This document shows positions 52,726 through 61,946 of a DNA stretch of 64,000 nt, piece after piece (the stretch's first letter is position 1; the number at the start of each line of letters is the position of its first letter). Made by a program: the position numbers and the translations under genes. Origin of the DNA: Pseudomonas brassicacearum (lineage in GTDB: Bacteria > Pseudomonadota > Gammaproteobacteria > Pseudomonadales > Pseudomonadaceae); assembly GCF_000585995.1 (NCBI RefSeq), contig NZ_CP007410.1, positions 1,143,430-1,207,429 of the forward strand, given 5' to 3'. The notes under the pieces are model-generated. The model was not told the origin of the DNA. It saw only the letters and a list, made by a program, of their open reading frames with translations, and searched no databases.

Positions 52726-53562
52726 ATGGACGACGGACGATACGAAAGGCGGGCGGCGATGGCTGGAGGCGCGGCGGTGTCATCCGAGCCGCCGCATATT
52801 CTGCTGATCGACGATGTCCCGGAGGATATCCGCGCAACGCTCGTCCTGCTCAAGGCGCAACCCTGGCGCATTTCCCTGGCCAGCGATGCCCACCAGGGTT
52901 ATCAACGGGCCCTGGCCTTGCGTCCGGACCTGATCGTGCTGGACGTGCACATGCCGCACATGAACGGTTTCAGCCTGTGCAGGCTGTTGCGCGAGGCACC
53001 GGCGACCCGGCACACGCCGATTCTATTCCTGTCGTCGGCCAACAGCTCCATCGAGCGTCTGGAAGGGCTGACCGTGGGCGGGGTGGATTACATCCCCAAA
53101 TCCTGCGCGCCCGAGGAAGTGCTGGCGCGTATCAAGATCCACCTGCAATTGACCTGGCGCGCGCCGCCCACCGGTCAAGCCAGCCCGGCCCATCCGGAGC
53201 CGGAGGGCGATGAGATCGTCCTGCGCGCCGCGATGCGATTGATCGAAGAACACCTCGATGACATGCCTTCCCTGGTGCAACTGGCGCAAAAAGTCGGCAC
53301 TCACGAGAAGCGCCTCTCGCGGATCTTTCGTGAGCACCTGGGACTGACCGTGTTCGCCTACATTCGCGATGCACGGCTGCGTCGCGGCCAGGCGTTGCTG
53401 TCCGAAAGCGCCATGAGCGTGCAGGACGTCGCCGACCTGGTGGGCTTTCGCAATGCGTGCAACTTCACCACGGCCTTCCGCCAACGAATCGGCATGACGC
53501 CCAGCCAGTTTCGCCAGCAAACCCTGGGCATTGCCGATACAGAGTCGGCCGGGCGCGCCTGA
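52726..53562 (+). CDS. Response regulator with AraC-type DNA-binding domain
   Basis: A 278-residue regulator. Receiver domain (about residues 23-140) with acidic residues D29/D30, phospho-acceptor D73 in LIVLDVHMP and the conserved Lys in YIPKS. Two AraC helix-turn-helix motifs follow (about 175-268: LVQLAQKVGTHEKRLSRIFREHLGLTVFAYIRDARL...VADLVGFRNACNFTTAFRQRIGMTPSQFR). Its stop overlaps the hybrid kinase start (TGATG), so they form a pair. It probably regulates the TonB receptor gene downstream. Confidence 0.92.
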   Translation: MDDGRYERRAAMAGGAAVSSEPPHILLIDDVPEDIRATLVLLKAQPWRISLASDAHQGYQRALALRPDLIVLDVHMPHMNGFSLCRLLREAPATRHTPILFLSSANSSIERLEGLTVGGVDYIPKSCAPEEVLARIKIHLQLTWRAPPTGQASPAHPEPEGDEIVLRAAMRLIEEHLDDMPSLVQLAQKVGTHEKRLSRIFREHLGLTVFAYIRDARLRRGQALLSESAMSVQDVADLVGFRNACNFTTAFRQRIGMTPSQFRQQTLGIADTESAGRA

Positions 53563-55949
53563 TGCGGCTCCTACAGTTTTTATTGCTGGCGATAGCGTTG
53601 TTATCCACAGGCTTGCTGCACGCCGCGCCTGTGGATATCTGCCGGGCGGACCACCTGGACCTGATGCCCGCGATACAGATTTTCGAAGACACTCAAGCCA
53701 GCTTGAGCCTGGAAGACGTCGCCCGACTGCCCGAAACGCGTTTCAACGCCGCAACCCCTGGCTGGCCGACCCAAGGCTATAGCCGCTCCGCCTTCTGGTT
53801 GAAAGTGCAGCTCACCAACTCAAGCGCCGTGGCGTGTTCGCGCCTGCTGGTGATCGGGGCGCCGCGCCTGGAAGACATCCGTGTGTACCAGTCGGGACAT
53901 GACGCCCACGCCGGAGCCGCCTATCCCTTGGCCGAATGGCCCCAACCGGCGGCGCGTCAGCCGGCGTTCCCGGTCGCGTTGGCGGCGGGGCAGAGCGTCA
54001 CGGTGTTCGTCCGGGTGGCGAGCCATTTTCAGATGTTGCTGGAGCCGGAACTGTGGTCCGAACCGGCGCTGCTGCGCAGTCAGCAGCAGACCTACCTGAG
54101 CGACGGACTCACCCTCGGCATTGTCTTGCTGGTCGTGCCATTCGGCTTCATCGTCGGCTGGATCCTGCGCTCCCGGTTGCTGAGCGTGAATGCGGGTGCG
54201 GTCCTGAGCTACATCCTGCTGACCTGCATCCTCAACGGCTACCTGATCTATTGGCCCGCCGCGCTGGGTTGGACACGGGAGCTGCTGACGTTCGCCAGCG
54301 CAGTCTCGTTCGTCCTGTTCCTCGCCTACTTCCGCGTGCTGTTGCAGGTGTCCGTACTGCCCAAAGTCATTGGCTGGAGCTATTGGCTGCCGCTGTCGGG
54401 TTGTGTGCTCGGCCGACTCTGGTGGTTAAAAGTCGATCCCGTCCAGGGCGCGCAGATAGTCCAGATATCCCTCCTGAGTTTCTACGGGGTGCTGCTCGTC
54501 ACGCTGTTCATGGCCTGGCGCAGACGACTGAGCTACAGCTGGCTGGCCTGGCTGGTGTCGGGGCTCTTGCTTGCACAATTGCTGATGCGGATGCTTTTCC
54601 CCCAGGAACAATTGCCCTGGCAGTCGCCCCAAAGCAAATACAGCTTATCGTCCACACTACCGGGCGTGATGTTGCTGGTGTGCACGTTGATCATGGAAGT
54701 GGCCCGCAGCCGTAACCGCGAAAAAAACGCCCTGTCCACGCTCGAACAACAACGCCAAGCCGAGCACGAACGCCTGGAAAGCACCGTGGCCCTGCGCACG
54801 GCGCAGTTGCGCGAATCCCTGGCGGCCCGCAGCGCGTTGATGGCGCGGATCAGCCACGACCTGCGTTCGCCGCTGGTGCGCATCATCGACTACGCGCGCC
54901 TGCTGCACGCCGGGCCAAACCGCGATTATCAAGCCACCATCGAGCGCAACGCCCGCCAGCAACTGGAGCTGATCGACGAGATGCTCGAGTTTTCCCGTGG
55001 CGAGTTGGAGCAGATGCAACTGACCCTTGCGCCGGGCTACCTGTACGGCTTCCTCAAAGAGGTCGTAGACGAAGCGGGCTTTCTCGCCGCGCGCCAGGGC
55101 AACACCTTCGAAGCTGTGCTGGCGGATGACTTGCCGCCACTGGTGGAGGCCGACTTCAAACGCCTTCGGCAGGTCCTCATGAACCTCCTGGCGAACGCGG
55201 CGAAATTCACCCGCAACGGCCAGATCCGTTTTGCAGTGAGTGCGGCCCCAGGCGCCGCCGCCGACACCGTGGAGCTGCGCTTCAGTGTGATCGACAGCGG
55301 CATCGGCATCGATCCACAGGAGTTCGAACAACTGCTGCAACCGTTCCACCGCGGCCGCAATGCGCAACGCTACGAAGGCAGCGGGCTCGGCTTGTCCATC
55401 GTCACGCAACTGCTGGAGCGCATGGACAGCCGGCTCGAGCCGCAGGCCACCGAGCAGGGCAGTCACTTCAGTTTTCGCCTTCAGCTTAAATGCGCCGAGG
55501 AACACGACCTCGAAAACGGCATTGTCGACAACAACGCCACGCCGTTTGACGGCACGGGCCAGCACGTCCTGCTGGTGGACGACATCGAACAGAACAGCGA
55601 ATGGCTCTATGACCTGCTGGCCGGCTACGGATTTGACGTGAGCATGGCGGCGAACGGCGAAGACGCCTTGGCCTGCCTGGCGCAACAGCCGGTCGACCTG
55701 TTGATCAGCGACCAGATGATGCCCGGCATGGATGGCTGGGAACTGCTGCTACAGGTGCGCGAGCGCTGGCGCGACCTCCCGGTGATGCTTTATTCGGCGG
55801 TGCCGGCGCGCCGGCCGAAGGGCTATCCGCAGGACCTGGCATTCGATGCGGTCCTGCTCAAGCCCGCCGACAGCAGCGAATTGCTGGCGAGGGTCAAGAC
55901 ACTGGTTTGCTCGGACACGGTGCCACGCGCGATGGCGTGGGAGCGATAG
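53562..55949 (+). CDS. Hybrid sensor histidine kinase with 7TMR-DISM sensor
   Basis: A 795-residue membrane kinase. Signal peptide (1-21), periplasmic 7TMR-DISMED2-like domain (about 30-175), seven transmembrane helices (about 185-380), a short coiled coil, HisKA with H432 in RISHDLRSPL, HATPase with N-box N541, G1 DSGIGI (578-583) and G2 GSGLGLSI (606-613), and a C-terminal receiver with D717 in LISDQMMPG. DISM sensors often bind carbohydrates or similar ligands. One base overlaps the regulator gene. The TonB receptor ATG follows the stop by one base. Confidence 0.93.
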   Translation: MRLLQFLLLAIALLSTGLLHAAPVDICRADHLDLMPAIQIFEDTQASLSLEDVARLPETRFNAATPGWPTQGYSRSAFWLKVQLTNSSAVACSRLLVIGAPRLEDIRVYQSGHDAHAGAAYPLAEWPQPAARQPAFPVALAAGQSVTVFVRVASHFQMLLEPELWSEPALLRSQQQTYLSDGLTLGIVLLVVPFGFIVGWILRSRLLSVNAGAVLSYILLTCILNGYLIYWPAALGWTRELLTFASAVSFVLFLAYFRVLLQVSVLPKVIGWSYWLPLSGCVLGRLWWLKVDPVQGAQIVQISLLSFYGVLLVTLFMAWRRRLSYSWLAWLVSGLLLAQLLMRMLFPQEQLPWQSPQSKYSLSSTLPGVMLLVCTLIMEVARSRNREKNALSTLEQQRQAEHERLESTVALRTAQLRESLAARSALMARISHDLRSPLVRIIDYARLLHAGPNRDYQATIERNARQQLELIDEMLEFSRGELEQMQLTLAPGYLYGFLKEVVDEAGFLAARQGNTFEAVLADDLPPLVEADFKRLRQVLMNLLANAAKFTRNGQIRFAVSAAPGAAADTVELRFSVIDSGIGIDPQEFEQLLQPFHRGRNAQRYEGSGLGLSIVTQLLERMDSRLEPQATEQGSHFSFRLQLKCAEEHDLENGIVDNNATPFDGTGQHVLLVDDIEQNSEWLYDLLAGYGFDVSMAANGEDALACLAQQPVDLLISDQMMPGMDGWELLLQVRERWRDLPVMLYSAVPARRPKGYPQDLAFDAVLLKPADSSELLARVKTLVCSDTVPRAMAWER

Positions 55950-55950
55950 C

Positions 55951-58302
55951 ATGCTGGGTTTGGGTTATCGGCTGTTCTTGCTCGGCAGCCTTTCAGCTTT
56001 GCCCTGGGCGTGGGTTCATGCCGGACAAGAGGCCCCCGGCGCCCTCACGCTCGACGAAACCACCGTGACCGCTCGCCGTCGCGAGGAAAACCCGCAGGAC
56101 GTGCCAATCCCGATCAACGTCCTCTACGGCGAGCAACTGGACGCAGCCGGCCTGCACAATGTTCAAGACATTCAACAGCGCGTGCCCGGCTTGATCGTGT
56201 CCGGGCATGACGCCCGCTATGCCGGCTTCGGTCTGCGCGGGTTCGGCGCGACCGCCTACAACGATGGCCTGGAAGGCAGCGTTGGCACCTACGTCGATGG
56301 GGTCTACCAGGCGCGCCAGGGCATGGCCTTCACCGAGTTGATAGACATCGAGCGCATCGAAGTGCTGCGCGGGCCCCAGGGTACCTTGTTCGGCAAGAAC
56401 ACCACCGCCGGCGCGCTGAACATCATCACCCGGCAACCGACGTTCCAGCCCGAAGCCAACCTCGAAGCCAGCTATGGCGAGCGCGGTCTGCGCGAATATC
56501 GCGGAACGATTTCCGGGCCGCTGCGGGACGATGTGCTGGCCGGGCGACTTAACGTTTTCGATAGCGCCACCGACGGCAGCGTGGAAAACCTGCAAGACGG
56601 TGCCCGCCTCGGTGACGCCGACAGCCAAGGCCTGCGCGGCCAATTGCTGTGGACGCCGACGGCGGACTTCAGCGCCCGCCTGATCGCCGACTATGCCGAG
56701 CAAAACGAGGCCGGCAACGTCCTGCTGGTCAATCACTACAGCCAGCAGACACGCAAGCGCGCCCAGTTCGTCGGCTATCCGCTGGCGGAGCCCGCCCCTT
56801 ACCAACGCGAGAGCCGCATCGACGCACCGGGGCGCCCGCAAACCCTGCAGAACGGCGTGTCACTGGAATTGAACTGGGATCTGGACGAGGCGATGCGCTT
56901 CACCAGCATCACCGCCTACCGCGACTGGGACTACCGCGCCACCCGCGACAGCGATAGCTCCGCGCTGTCGGTCGCGCAGTCCGAGACCGAACTGGGGCAC
57001 CGGCAATTCAGCCAGGAGTGGCGCCTGTCCGGCACGGCCGGCTCGTCCATCGATTATGTCGCCGGGCTCTACTATCTGCGCCAGCAGCTCGACCGCGAGA
57101 TCGACACCGAATTCGGCAAGGACGCCGCGCCCTGGTTCGTCGGCGACCAATTGGAGCAATTGCAAAAGCTCTATGGCATCACTTTCACCGATCCGAGCCA
57201 GGTGCCGGCCCAGTTGCTGGAAGGCGCCCGACAACATTACGACGGCGAGCAGAAGGGCGACAGCCGGGCGATTTTTGGTCAGGTTTCCTGGCGCCCCATC
57301 GACCCCCTCGAACTGACCGGCGGCCTGCGCTACAGCCAGGAACGCAAGGACGGCTGGGTCTCCCGCGACGTCAGCAACCTCGCCCCGCTGACGGGCTTGC
57401 CGCCGGTTTTCCAAGCGGGTGGCCAGTTGTTGCGCGACATCGCCCTTGGCCGTGCCTATTACCGCGAGGACTCGATTGAAGAAGACAACGTCTCCGGCCT
57501 GCTCAGCGCCAGCTATCGTTTCAGCGACGCGGTGATGGGCTACGTCAGTTGGTCGCGCGGCTACAAGGCCGGCGGCATCAACTTCGATGTGGTCGGCCCG
57601 TTCACCGCGCCCACCTTCGAGCCGGAACGTGCCACGTCGCTGGAACTGGGCATGAAGACGCGCTTCTGGGATGAGCGTGCGCTGCTCGACCTCGCCGTCT
57701 ACCAGACCGACGTCGCCGACTACCAGGCGCTCACCTACAGCCCGCCAACGTCCGTGTTCGCGCCGCCGCTGCGGGACAACCTGATCAATGTCGGCAAGGT
57801 CCGCTTGCGCGGTATCGAACTGGATTCCGCCTGGCAACTCACTCCGCAACTCACCGGACGCCTCGGCCTGGCCTGGAGCGATGCGCGCTATCGCAGCTTC
57901 CCCAACGCCCCGTGTCCGCCAGCCTCGGGCCAATGGACCTGCGACCTCAGCGGCGACCGTGTCTACAACGCGCCGGAATGGAACCTCAGCAGCGGCCTCG
58001 ACCACACCCATCCGCTGCCCTACGGGCTGGAAGCCTTCAGCGGCATCGACTACAGCTTCCGGACCGGCTACTACGGCACCCTCGAAGGAGGCGAAGGCAG
58101 CTATCAACCCAGCTACGGCCTCACCAATGTGCGCCTGGGGCTGCGCAGCCAGGACCGTACGTGGGAAGTGGAAGGCTGGGTGCGCAACCTGTTCGACCGA
58201 AACTACATCACCGCCGTCTATTCACTGCTCGGCGCCGGTGACTACGGCGTCATGACCGGCAGCGAAAGAACCCTCGGCACCACCGTCAGGCTCCGCTATT
58301 GA
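55951..58302 (+). CDS. TonB-dependent outer membrane receptor
   Basis: A 783-residue receptor. Signal peptide of about 25 residues (AWVHA-GQEAP), TonB box-like LDETTVTARRR, plug domain (about 45-165: NVQDIQQRVPGLIVSG, RIEVLRGPQGTLFGKNTTAGALNI) and a 22-strand barrel ending in the C-terminal RLRY. The plug signature RGPQGTLFGKN is typical of the CirA/FecA superfamily. No FecR-like signalling extension is present. It follows the hybrid kinase with one base between, so uptake and sensing may share a ligand. The ligand is unknown. Confidence 0.92.
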   Translation: MLGLGYRLFLLGSLSALPWAWVHAGQEAPGALTLDETTVTARRREENPQDVPIPINVLYGEQLDAAGLHNVQDIQQRVPGLIVSGHDARYAGFGLRGFGATAYNDGLEGSVGTYVDGVYQARQGMAFTELIDIERIEVLRGPQGTLFGKNTTAGALNIITRQPTFQPEANLEASYGERGLREYRGTISGPLRDDVLAGRLNVFDSATDGSVENLQDGARLGDADSQGLRGQLLWTPTADFSARLIADYAEQNEAGNVLLVNHYSQQTRKRAQFVGYPLAEPAPYQRESRIDAPGRPQTLQNGVSLELNWDLDEAMRFTSITAYRDWDYRATRDSDSSALSVAQSETELGHRQFSQEWRLSGTAGSSIDYVAGLYYLRQQLDREIDTEFGKDAAPWFVGDQLEQLQKLYGITFTDPSQVPAQLLEGARQHYDGEQKGDSRAIFGQVSWRPIDPLELTGGLRYSQERKDGWVSRDVSNLAPLTGLPPVFQAGGQLLRDIALGRAYYREDSIEEDNVSGLLSASYRFSDAVMGYVSWSRGYKAGGINFDVVGPFTAPTFEPERATSLELGMKTRFWDERALLDLAVYQTDVADYQALTYSPPTSVFAPPLRDNLINVGKVRLRGIELDSAWQLTPQLTGRLGLAWSDARYRSFPNAPCPPASGQWTCDLSGDRVYNAPEWNLSSGLDHTHPLPYGLEAFSGIDYSFRTGYYGTLEGGEGSYQPSYGLTNVRLGLRSQDRTWEVEGWVRNLFDRNYITAVYSLLGAGDYGVMTGSERTLGTTVRLRY

Positions 58303-59371
58303 GCGAAATAAACCGGGTCGGACAAAACGCCAAACGATTACCGCCAGCCTTTTTCGACAGGTACATCGCCTGGTCCGCCTTGCTGATCAGCGCATCGACC
58401 TCCTGCCCATGCTCAGGAAAAAACGCCACCCCGATACTCGCGGCAATCTCCACCGTTTGCGCGCCGATCAAGATGGGCGCATTGGCCGCCGCCAGCATCC
58501 GCTTGAGCAAAGGCTCGCAGTCTTGCACGTCCTGCAGCCCCACCAACCCAGCGACAAACTCATCGCCACCGAGCCGCGCGAGCGTGTCGCTCTCCCGCAG
58601 CGTCGCGTTGATCCGCGCCGCGACAATCTGCAACACCCGATCACCCCAGTCATGCCCGTAACTGTCGTTCAGCGCCTTGAAGCCATCCAGATCAATGAAC
58701 GCGATGGCGACCTTATGCTGGTGAATACGTGCCTTGCCCAACGCCTGACGCATCCGCTCGGCCAACAGCAACCGATTAGGCAATTGCGTCAGCGCGTCAT
58801 AACGGGCGTCGCGCTCCAGCAACTGAAGGCGCTGCTTCACCTGCGTCATGTCGCTGAGCAGCGCCACGTAGTGCCGAACATTCCCGTGACGGTCATGCAC
58901 GGCGCTGATGCTGATGCGCGACGTCATCTCGCGGCCATCCTTGTGGTTGCTTTGAATCTCCCCGGACCAATGCCCGTGGAAATCCAACGCATTCTTCATC
59001 GGCGCATAAAACGCCGCGAGCCGACGCACCATGCGATGGGAATTCAACTCGCGGCCCTTCACCTCGTCTTGTCCGTAACCGGTCAGGCGCGTGAACGCCT
59101 CGTTCACACCGATGACTCGCCCGAAAGGGTCGACCAGCATCGCCCCTTCCCGCGCGTGGCTGAACACGGTCGCGGCCAGCTCCGAACAAACACCGGTACC
59201 GCGCCGCTCCAGCAAGTCCGAGTCACGGATGGCCGGCCGCGTCCGCGAATCGAAGCCCTGCTGCGCCAGATAACCGGCCAGGAACGAAAACGCCCGGTGC
59301 AGCCGGGTCAGCGCGTTCGTTACGAGCCTGGAATCGAAGCAATAGCTACGGATGAAGGTGCGTAGGTTCAT
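58286..59371 (-). CDS. PAS-GGDEF diguanylate cyclase
   Basis: A 361-residue cytoplasmic protein. A PAS domain occupies about residues 65-180 (REGAMLVDPFGRVIGVNEAFTRLTGY), then a GGDEF domain (about 190-350). The active site GGDEF is intact at 268-272. The I-site RESD (259-262) is five residues upstream, so activity with feedback control is expected. No EAL domain. It converges on the TonB receptor gene with a 17-base tail overlap. Confidence 0.92.
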   Translation of the reverse strand: MNLRTFIRSYCFDSRLVTNALTRLHRAFSFLAGYLAQQGFDSRTRPAIRDSDLLERRGTGVCSELAATVFSHAREGAMLVDPFGRVIGVNEAFTRLTGYGQDEVKGRELNSHRMVRRLAAFYAPMKNALDFHGHWSGEIQSNHKDGREMTSRISISAVHDRHGNVRHYVALLSDMTQVKQRLQLLERDARYDALTQLPNRLLLAERMRQALGKARIHQHKVAIAFIDLDGFKALNDSYGHDWGDRVLQIVAARINATLRESDTLARLGGDEFVAGLVGLQDVQDCEPLLKRMLAAANAPILIGAQTVEIAASIGVAFFPEHGQEVDALISKADQAMYLSKKAGGNRLAFCPTRFISLNSGA

Positions 59372-59900
59372 TTGGGTCTATGTGGGGCTGGCGGGTAAGG
59401 GGGGCGAGCGAAGGGGGATTATCGTGGGGTGAATTTGCCGGCGACTTTGCTGGAGCGGATGAGAGCTTTGCGGGAGGGGACGAAGGAAAAAGATTTCTGC
59501 TGGGGGAAAGAGCGCGCTAGCCAGGGCTACCTAGACCTAAAGGAAAAACACTACCCCCGTGGCGAGGGGATTTATCCCCGCTGGGCTACGCAGCAGCCCC
59601 AAACCGCCGGACGCAGTCGGCTGGGACGGTTGGCGCCTCGGACGAAGCGGCCCCAAATACTGATTGGCTACCCATTGATGCTGCTTTGCACCTGCCGATG
59701 TTTTCAAGCTTCATGTGACTGAGCCGTAATTGGGCTGCCCTAGGCTCATCGTTTTGCTGTAAATCAGGTATGCCTTGGTTCGCCGCAAGGCACTTTTACG
59801 GCAGAACTCAGTTCAACGGCTGAGCGAATATCATCTTGGTGGTGGCATATCGCCAACAAACGGATATGATGTTGTTGTCCTCTAACTTCCGCCGGTAAGA
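59372..59900. other. Non-coding stretch with a REP half-element
   Basis: The left part (to about 59620) is GC-rich and holds a single GTGGCGAGGGGATTTATCCCC element (59558-59602) with an inner CTACGCAGCAGCCCC stem. The right part becomes AT-rich towards the next gene. A 97-codon open frame at 59429-59722 runs through the REP and lacks any recognisable protein features. A short hairpin TGCCTTG/CAAGGCA lies near 59770. No gene is supported. Confidence 0.6.
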
Positions 59901-61400
59901 ATGCTAATGAAAATAAAGCTGTTGCTATTGTTTCTGCTGATCCTGAATGGATGTACACAAGTTCAATACCGTTCAGCAAGAATTGAAAATTCAACTGATG
60001 GAGCAATGGTTCTACGTGTTTTTCCCAATATAACTGGTGCGAGCCAGTTCTTCGGAAATTGGCAAAGCATTACACTCGAACGTATACCTCTCAATGGTGG
60101 CGAACGGGCTACTCAGTATGTAATTACCCCTAGACTGGAAGCTACATCCAGAACAGCAATTTATGCCGGCGCGTTACCACCGGGGACTTACCGCTTCGTT
60201 CAGTTCTCCGCTCAGCAATGTATCTATACATGTGTCAGTTCATGGGTAGATGTTCCCTCTAAATTCAGTCGCTTCGAGGTGCAAAGCGGCCGGCTCACAG
60301 ATCTTGGTGAGCTAATTCAAGCGTGGCAAGGGAAGAAAGTTATATTTTCTCACAGTATTAAGCCAGACCACGCTAGAGCGGAAGAGGTGGTGAAAGGAGT
60401 ATTGCCGGATCTTAAACAGCTGCTATCACAGCCTCTACTGTCGTGGAACTCCGAATCGGTTCCTGAGTATATGGAAAGTCTCTTCGAACTTTCTAAAGAG
60501 GTTAGCTATGGCGTTGTATCGGTTAAGAATACCAACCAAGACAGCTTTATCTATGGAAGCTCTAACGGTGTAGTCTACAGCTGGATACCCGGTCAGGCTC
60601 CAGTACCGCATGATATTGATCGTAGGGCCTCAATCGAATCTATCTTGGTCACTCCATCCGGGAGCTGGTTGGCCGGTGGCGAGTTGGGTGTGCTGCAGCA
60701 ATCGGATGATGATGGCAGACACTGGCGATCAATCAGAGGGAACCTGCCATTTGGCGTCGTGGTTGATCTCCACCACTGGCACGACAAAGTGATTGCAACA
60801 TCATTACGTGGTAATCAGGTTTACGTGCACTCCTCGGCAGAAGGGGATAATGAGTGGAAACTACTAGCCCACTACGACACAGACATTTCACAGCTTTGGG
60901 ATATCCCAGATGTCCGCCCGCAATCTTTTTTAATTGATAATCAGCTCATCACCACAGTTCCGGGTCGCAAGGTTGCAGTTATGGACTTGAATAGCGGAGT
61001 GTCGGATATTCGAGATCTTCCGGGAGCAATGCAAATGTTTTCGGTGTCGCGAGACAAGGTATTGAGGTGCAGATGTGCTGCGGTCGTAGTAAATCCCTAT
61101 GAAAGTCATGATTTTGGAAAAACTTGGCGAGACTCTACCAGCTCTCGCATTATGCAGATGCCAATATTTCGAGATGAAAATAACGGGGTTGCATTTAATG
61201 ATGGTTTTTTTGCGCCAAGCCGAATGACATACACCTCAGATGGTGGCAATACATGGGTTGAAACTACTAAAACTCCTATGTTCTTCAAACAGCTTTTTTA
61301 TAGTCGCGATGGGAGAAGCGTATACGCAGGGACTCCCAATGGTGACTTTTGGATTTCAACAGATGATGGTCGCCACTGGCGACCTGTAACGAAGGAGTAA
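59901..61400 (+). CDS. Putative lipoprotein with BNR (sialidase-type) repeats, low GC
   Basis: A 499-residue protein. Lipoprotein signal peptide with lipobox LILNGC (Cys18). The C-terminal two-thirds carry several Asp-box/BNR repeats of the S-x-D-x-G-x-x-W type: SDDDGRHW, SHDFGKTW, TSDGGNTW and STDDGRHW, predicting a beta-propeller. The base composition is clearly more AT-rich than its neighbours, with many ATA, TTA and AGA codons, which points to horizontal acquisition. A second ATG is two codons in. No partner gene is adjacent. Function unknown. BNR motifs do not by themselves mean sialidase activity. Confidence 0.75.
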   Translation: MLMKIKLLLLFLLILNGCTQVQYRSARIENSTDGAMVLRVFPNITGASQFFGNWQSITLERIPLNGGERATQYVITPRLEATSRTAIYAGALPPGTYRFVQFSAQQCIYTCVSSWVDVPSKFSRFEVQSGRLTDLGELIQAWQGKKVIFSHSIKPDHARAEEVVKGVLPDLKQLLSQPLLSWNSESVPEYMESLFELSKEVSYGVVSVKNTNQDSFIYGSSNGVVYSWIPGQAPVPHDIDRRASIESILVTPSGSWLAGGELGVLQQSDDDGRHWRSIRGNLPFGVVVDLHHWHDKVIATSLRGNQVYVHSSAEGDNEWKLLAHYDTDISQLWDIPDVRPQSFLIDNQLITTVPGRKVAVMDLNSGVSDIRDLPGAMQMFSVSRDKVLRCRCAAVVVNPYESHDFGKTWRDSTSSRIMQMPIFRDENNGVAFNDGFFAPSRMTYTSDGGNTWVETTKTPMFFKQLFYSRDGRSVYAGTPNGDFWISTDDGRHWRPVTKE

Positions 61401-61584
61401 AACACGAACCTTTGTCCTTTAGCTCTATCCGATCCCTAAGCAAACCACCCCCCAGACCACCCAGCGCAGTTCATCGCAAGAGGATCATGACCACTGCTGT
61501 CAATAAATGACTACTAGTCAGGAAAAGCAACAAATTACGAGGTAACTCTATGGAGTCCACTTCCCAGGGGCGCGTCTGAATGGA

Positions 61585-61851
61585 TTACCCACTCGCCAGC
61601 ACAACCCGGCCAAACCGGGCGTTTTGCTCCTGCGGCGTAATCGCCAATAACTGATCGAGACGAATCTCCAGGCGACCTTCCGCAGTTTTCACATCGAGAA
61701 ACTCCTCCCACGTGCGAGCGGTACGCGTGGTGATCGCACGGGCTGTTAGGCGTTGGCCGTCAGTCAGTTCGATGTCCAGCGTGTAGCCGTACAGGCAGGC
61801 GATCTCCAGATAGTCATGCAAGTCGCAGTTCAAGGTGCGATAGGTGTTCAT
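61585..61851 (-). CDS. rof: Rho-binding antiterminator, Rof (YaeO) family
   Basis: An 88-residue protein opening NTYRTLNCDLHDYLEIACLYGYTLDIELTDGQRLTARAITTRT, the Rof/YaeO signature. Family members bind the Rho hexamer at its RNA-binding surface and reduce Rho-dependent termination. The ATG at 61851 has AGAGG upstream. The in-frame extension to 61932 is not family-like. The 184 bp before it (61401-61584) show no feature. Confidence 0.88.
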   Translation of the reverse strand: MNTYRTLNCDLHDYLEIACLYGYTLDIELTDGQRLTARAITTRTARTWEEFLDVKTAEGRLEIRLDQLLAITPQEQNARFGRVVLASG

Positions 61852-61946
61852 CTCATTGCCTCTACGGTCATGGCGGTGCTCACCCATTAGGACAACAGCG
61901 ACCGAACAGGATGGCCCACCTGTCGGTCGCAAGGGAGCAGCGCGAT

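Noticed and set aside
59429..59722. 97-codon plus-strand frame
   Set aside because: Passes through a REP half-element, has no ribosome site and no protein-like features.
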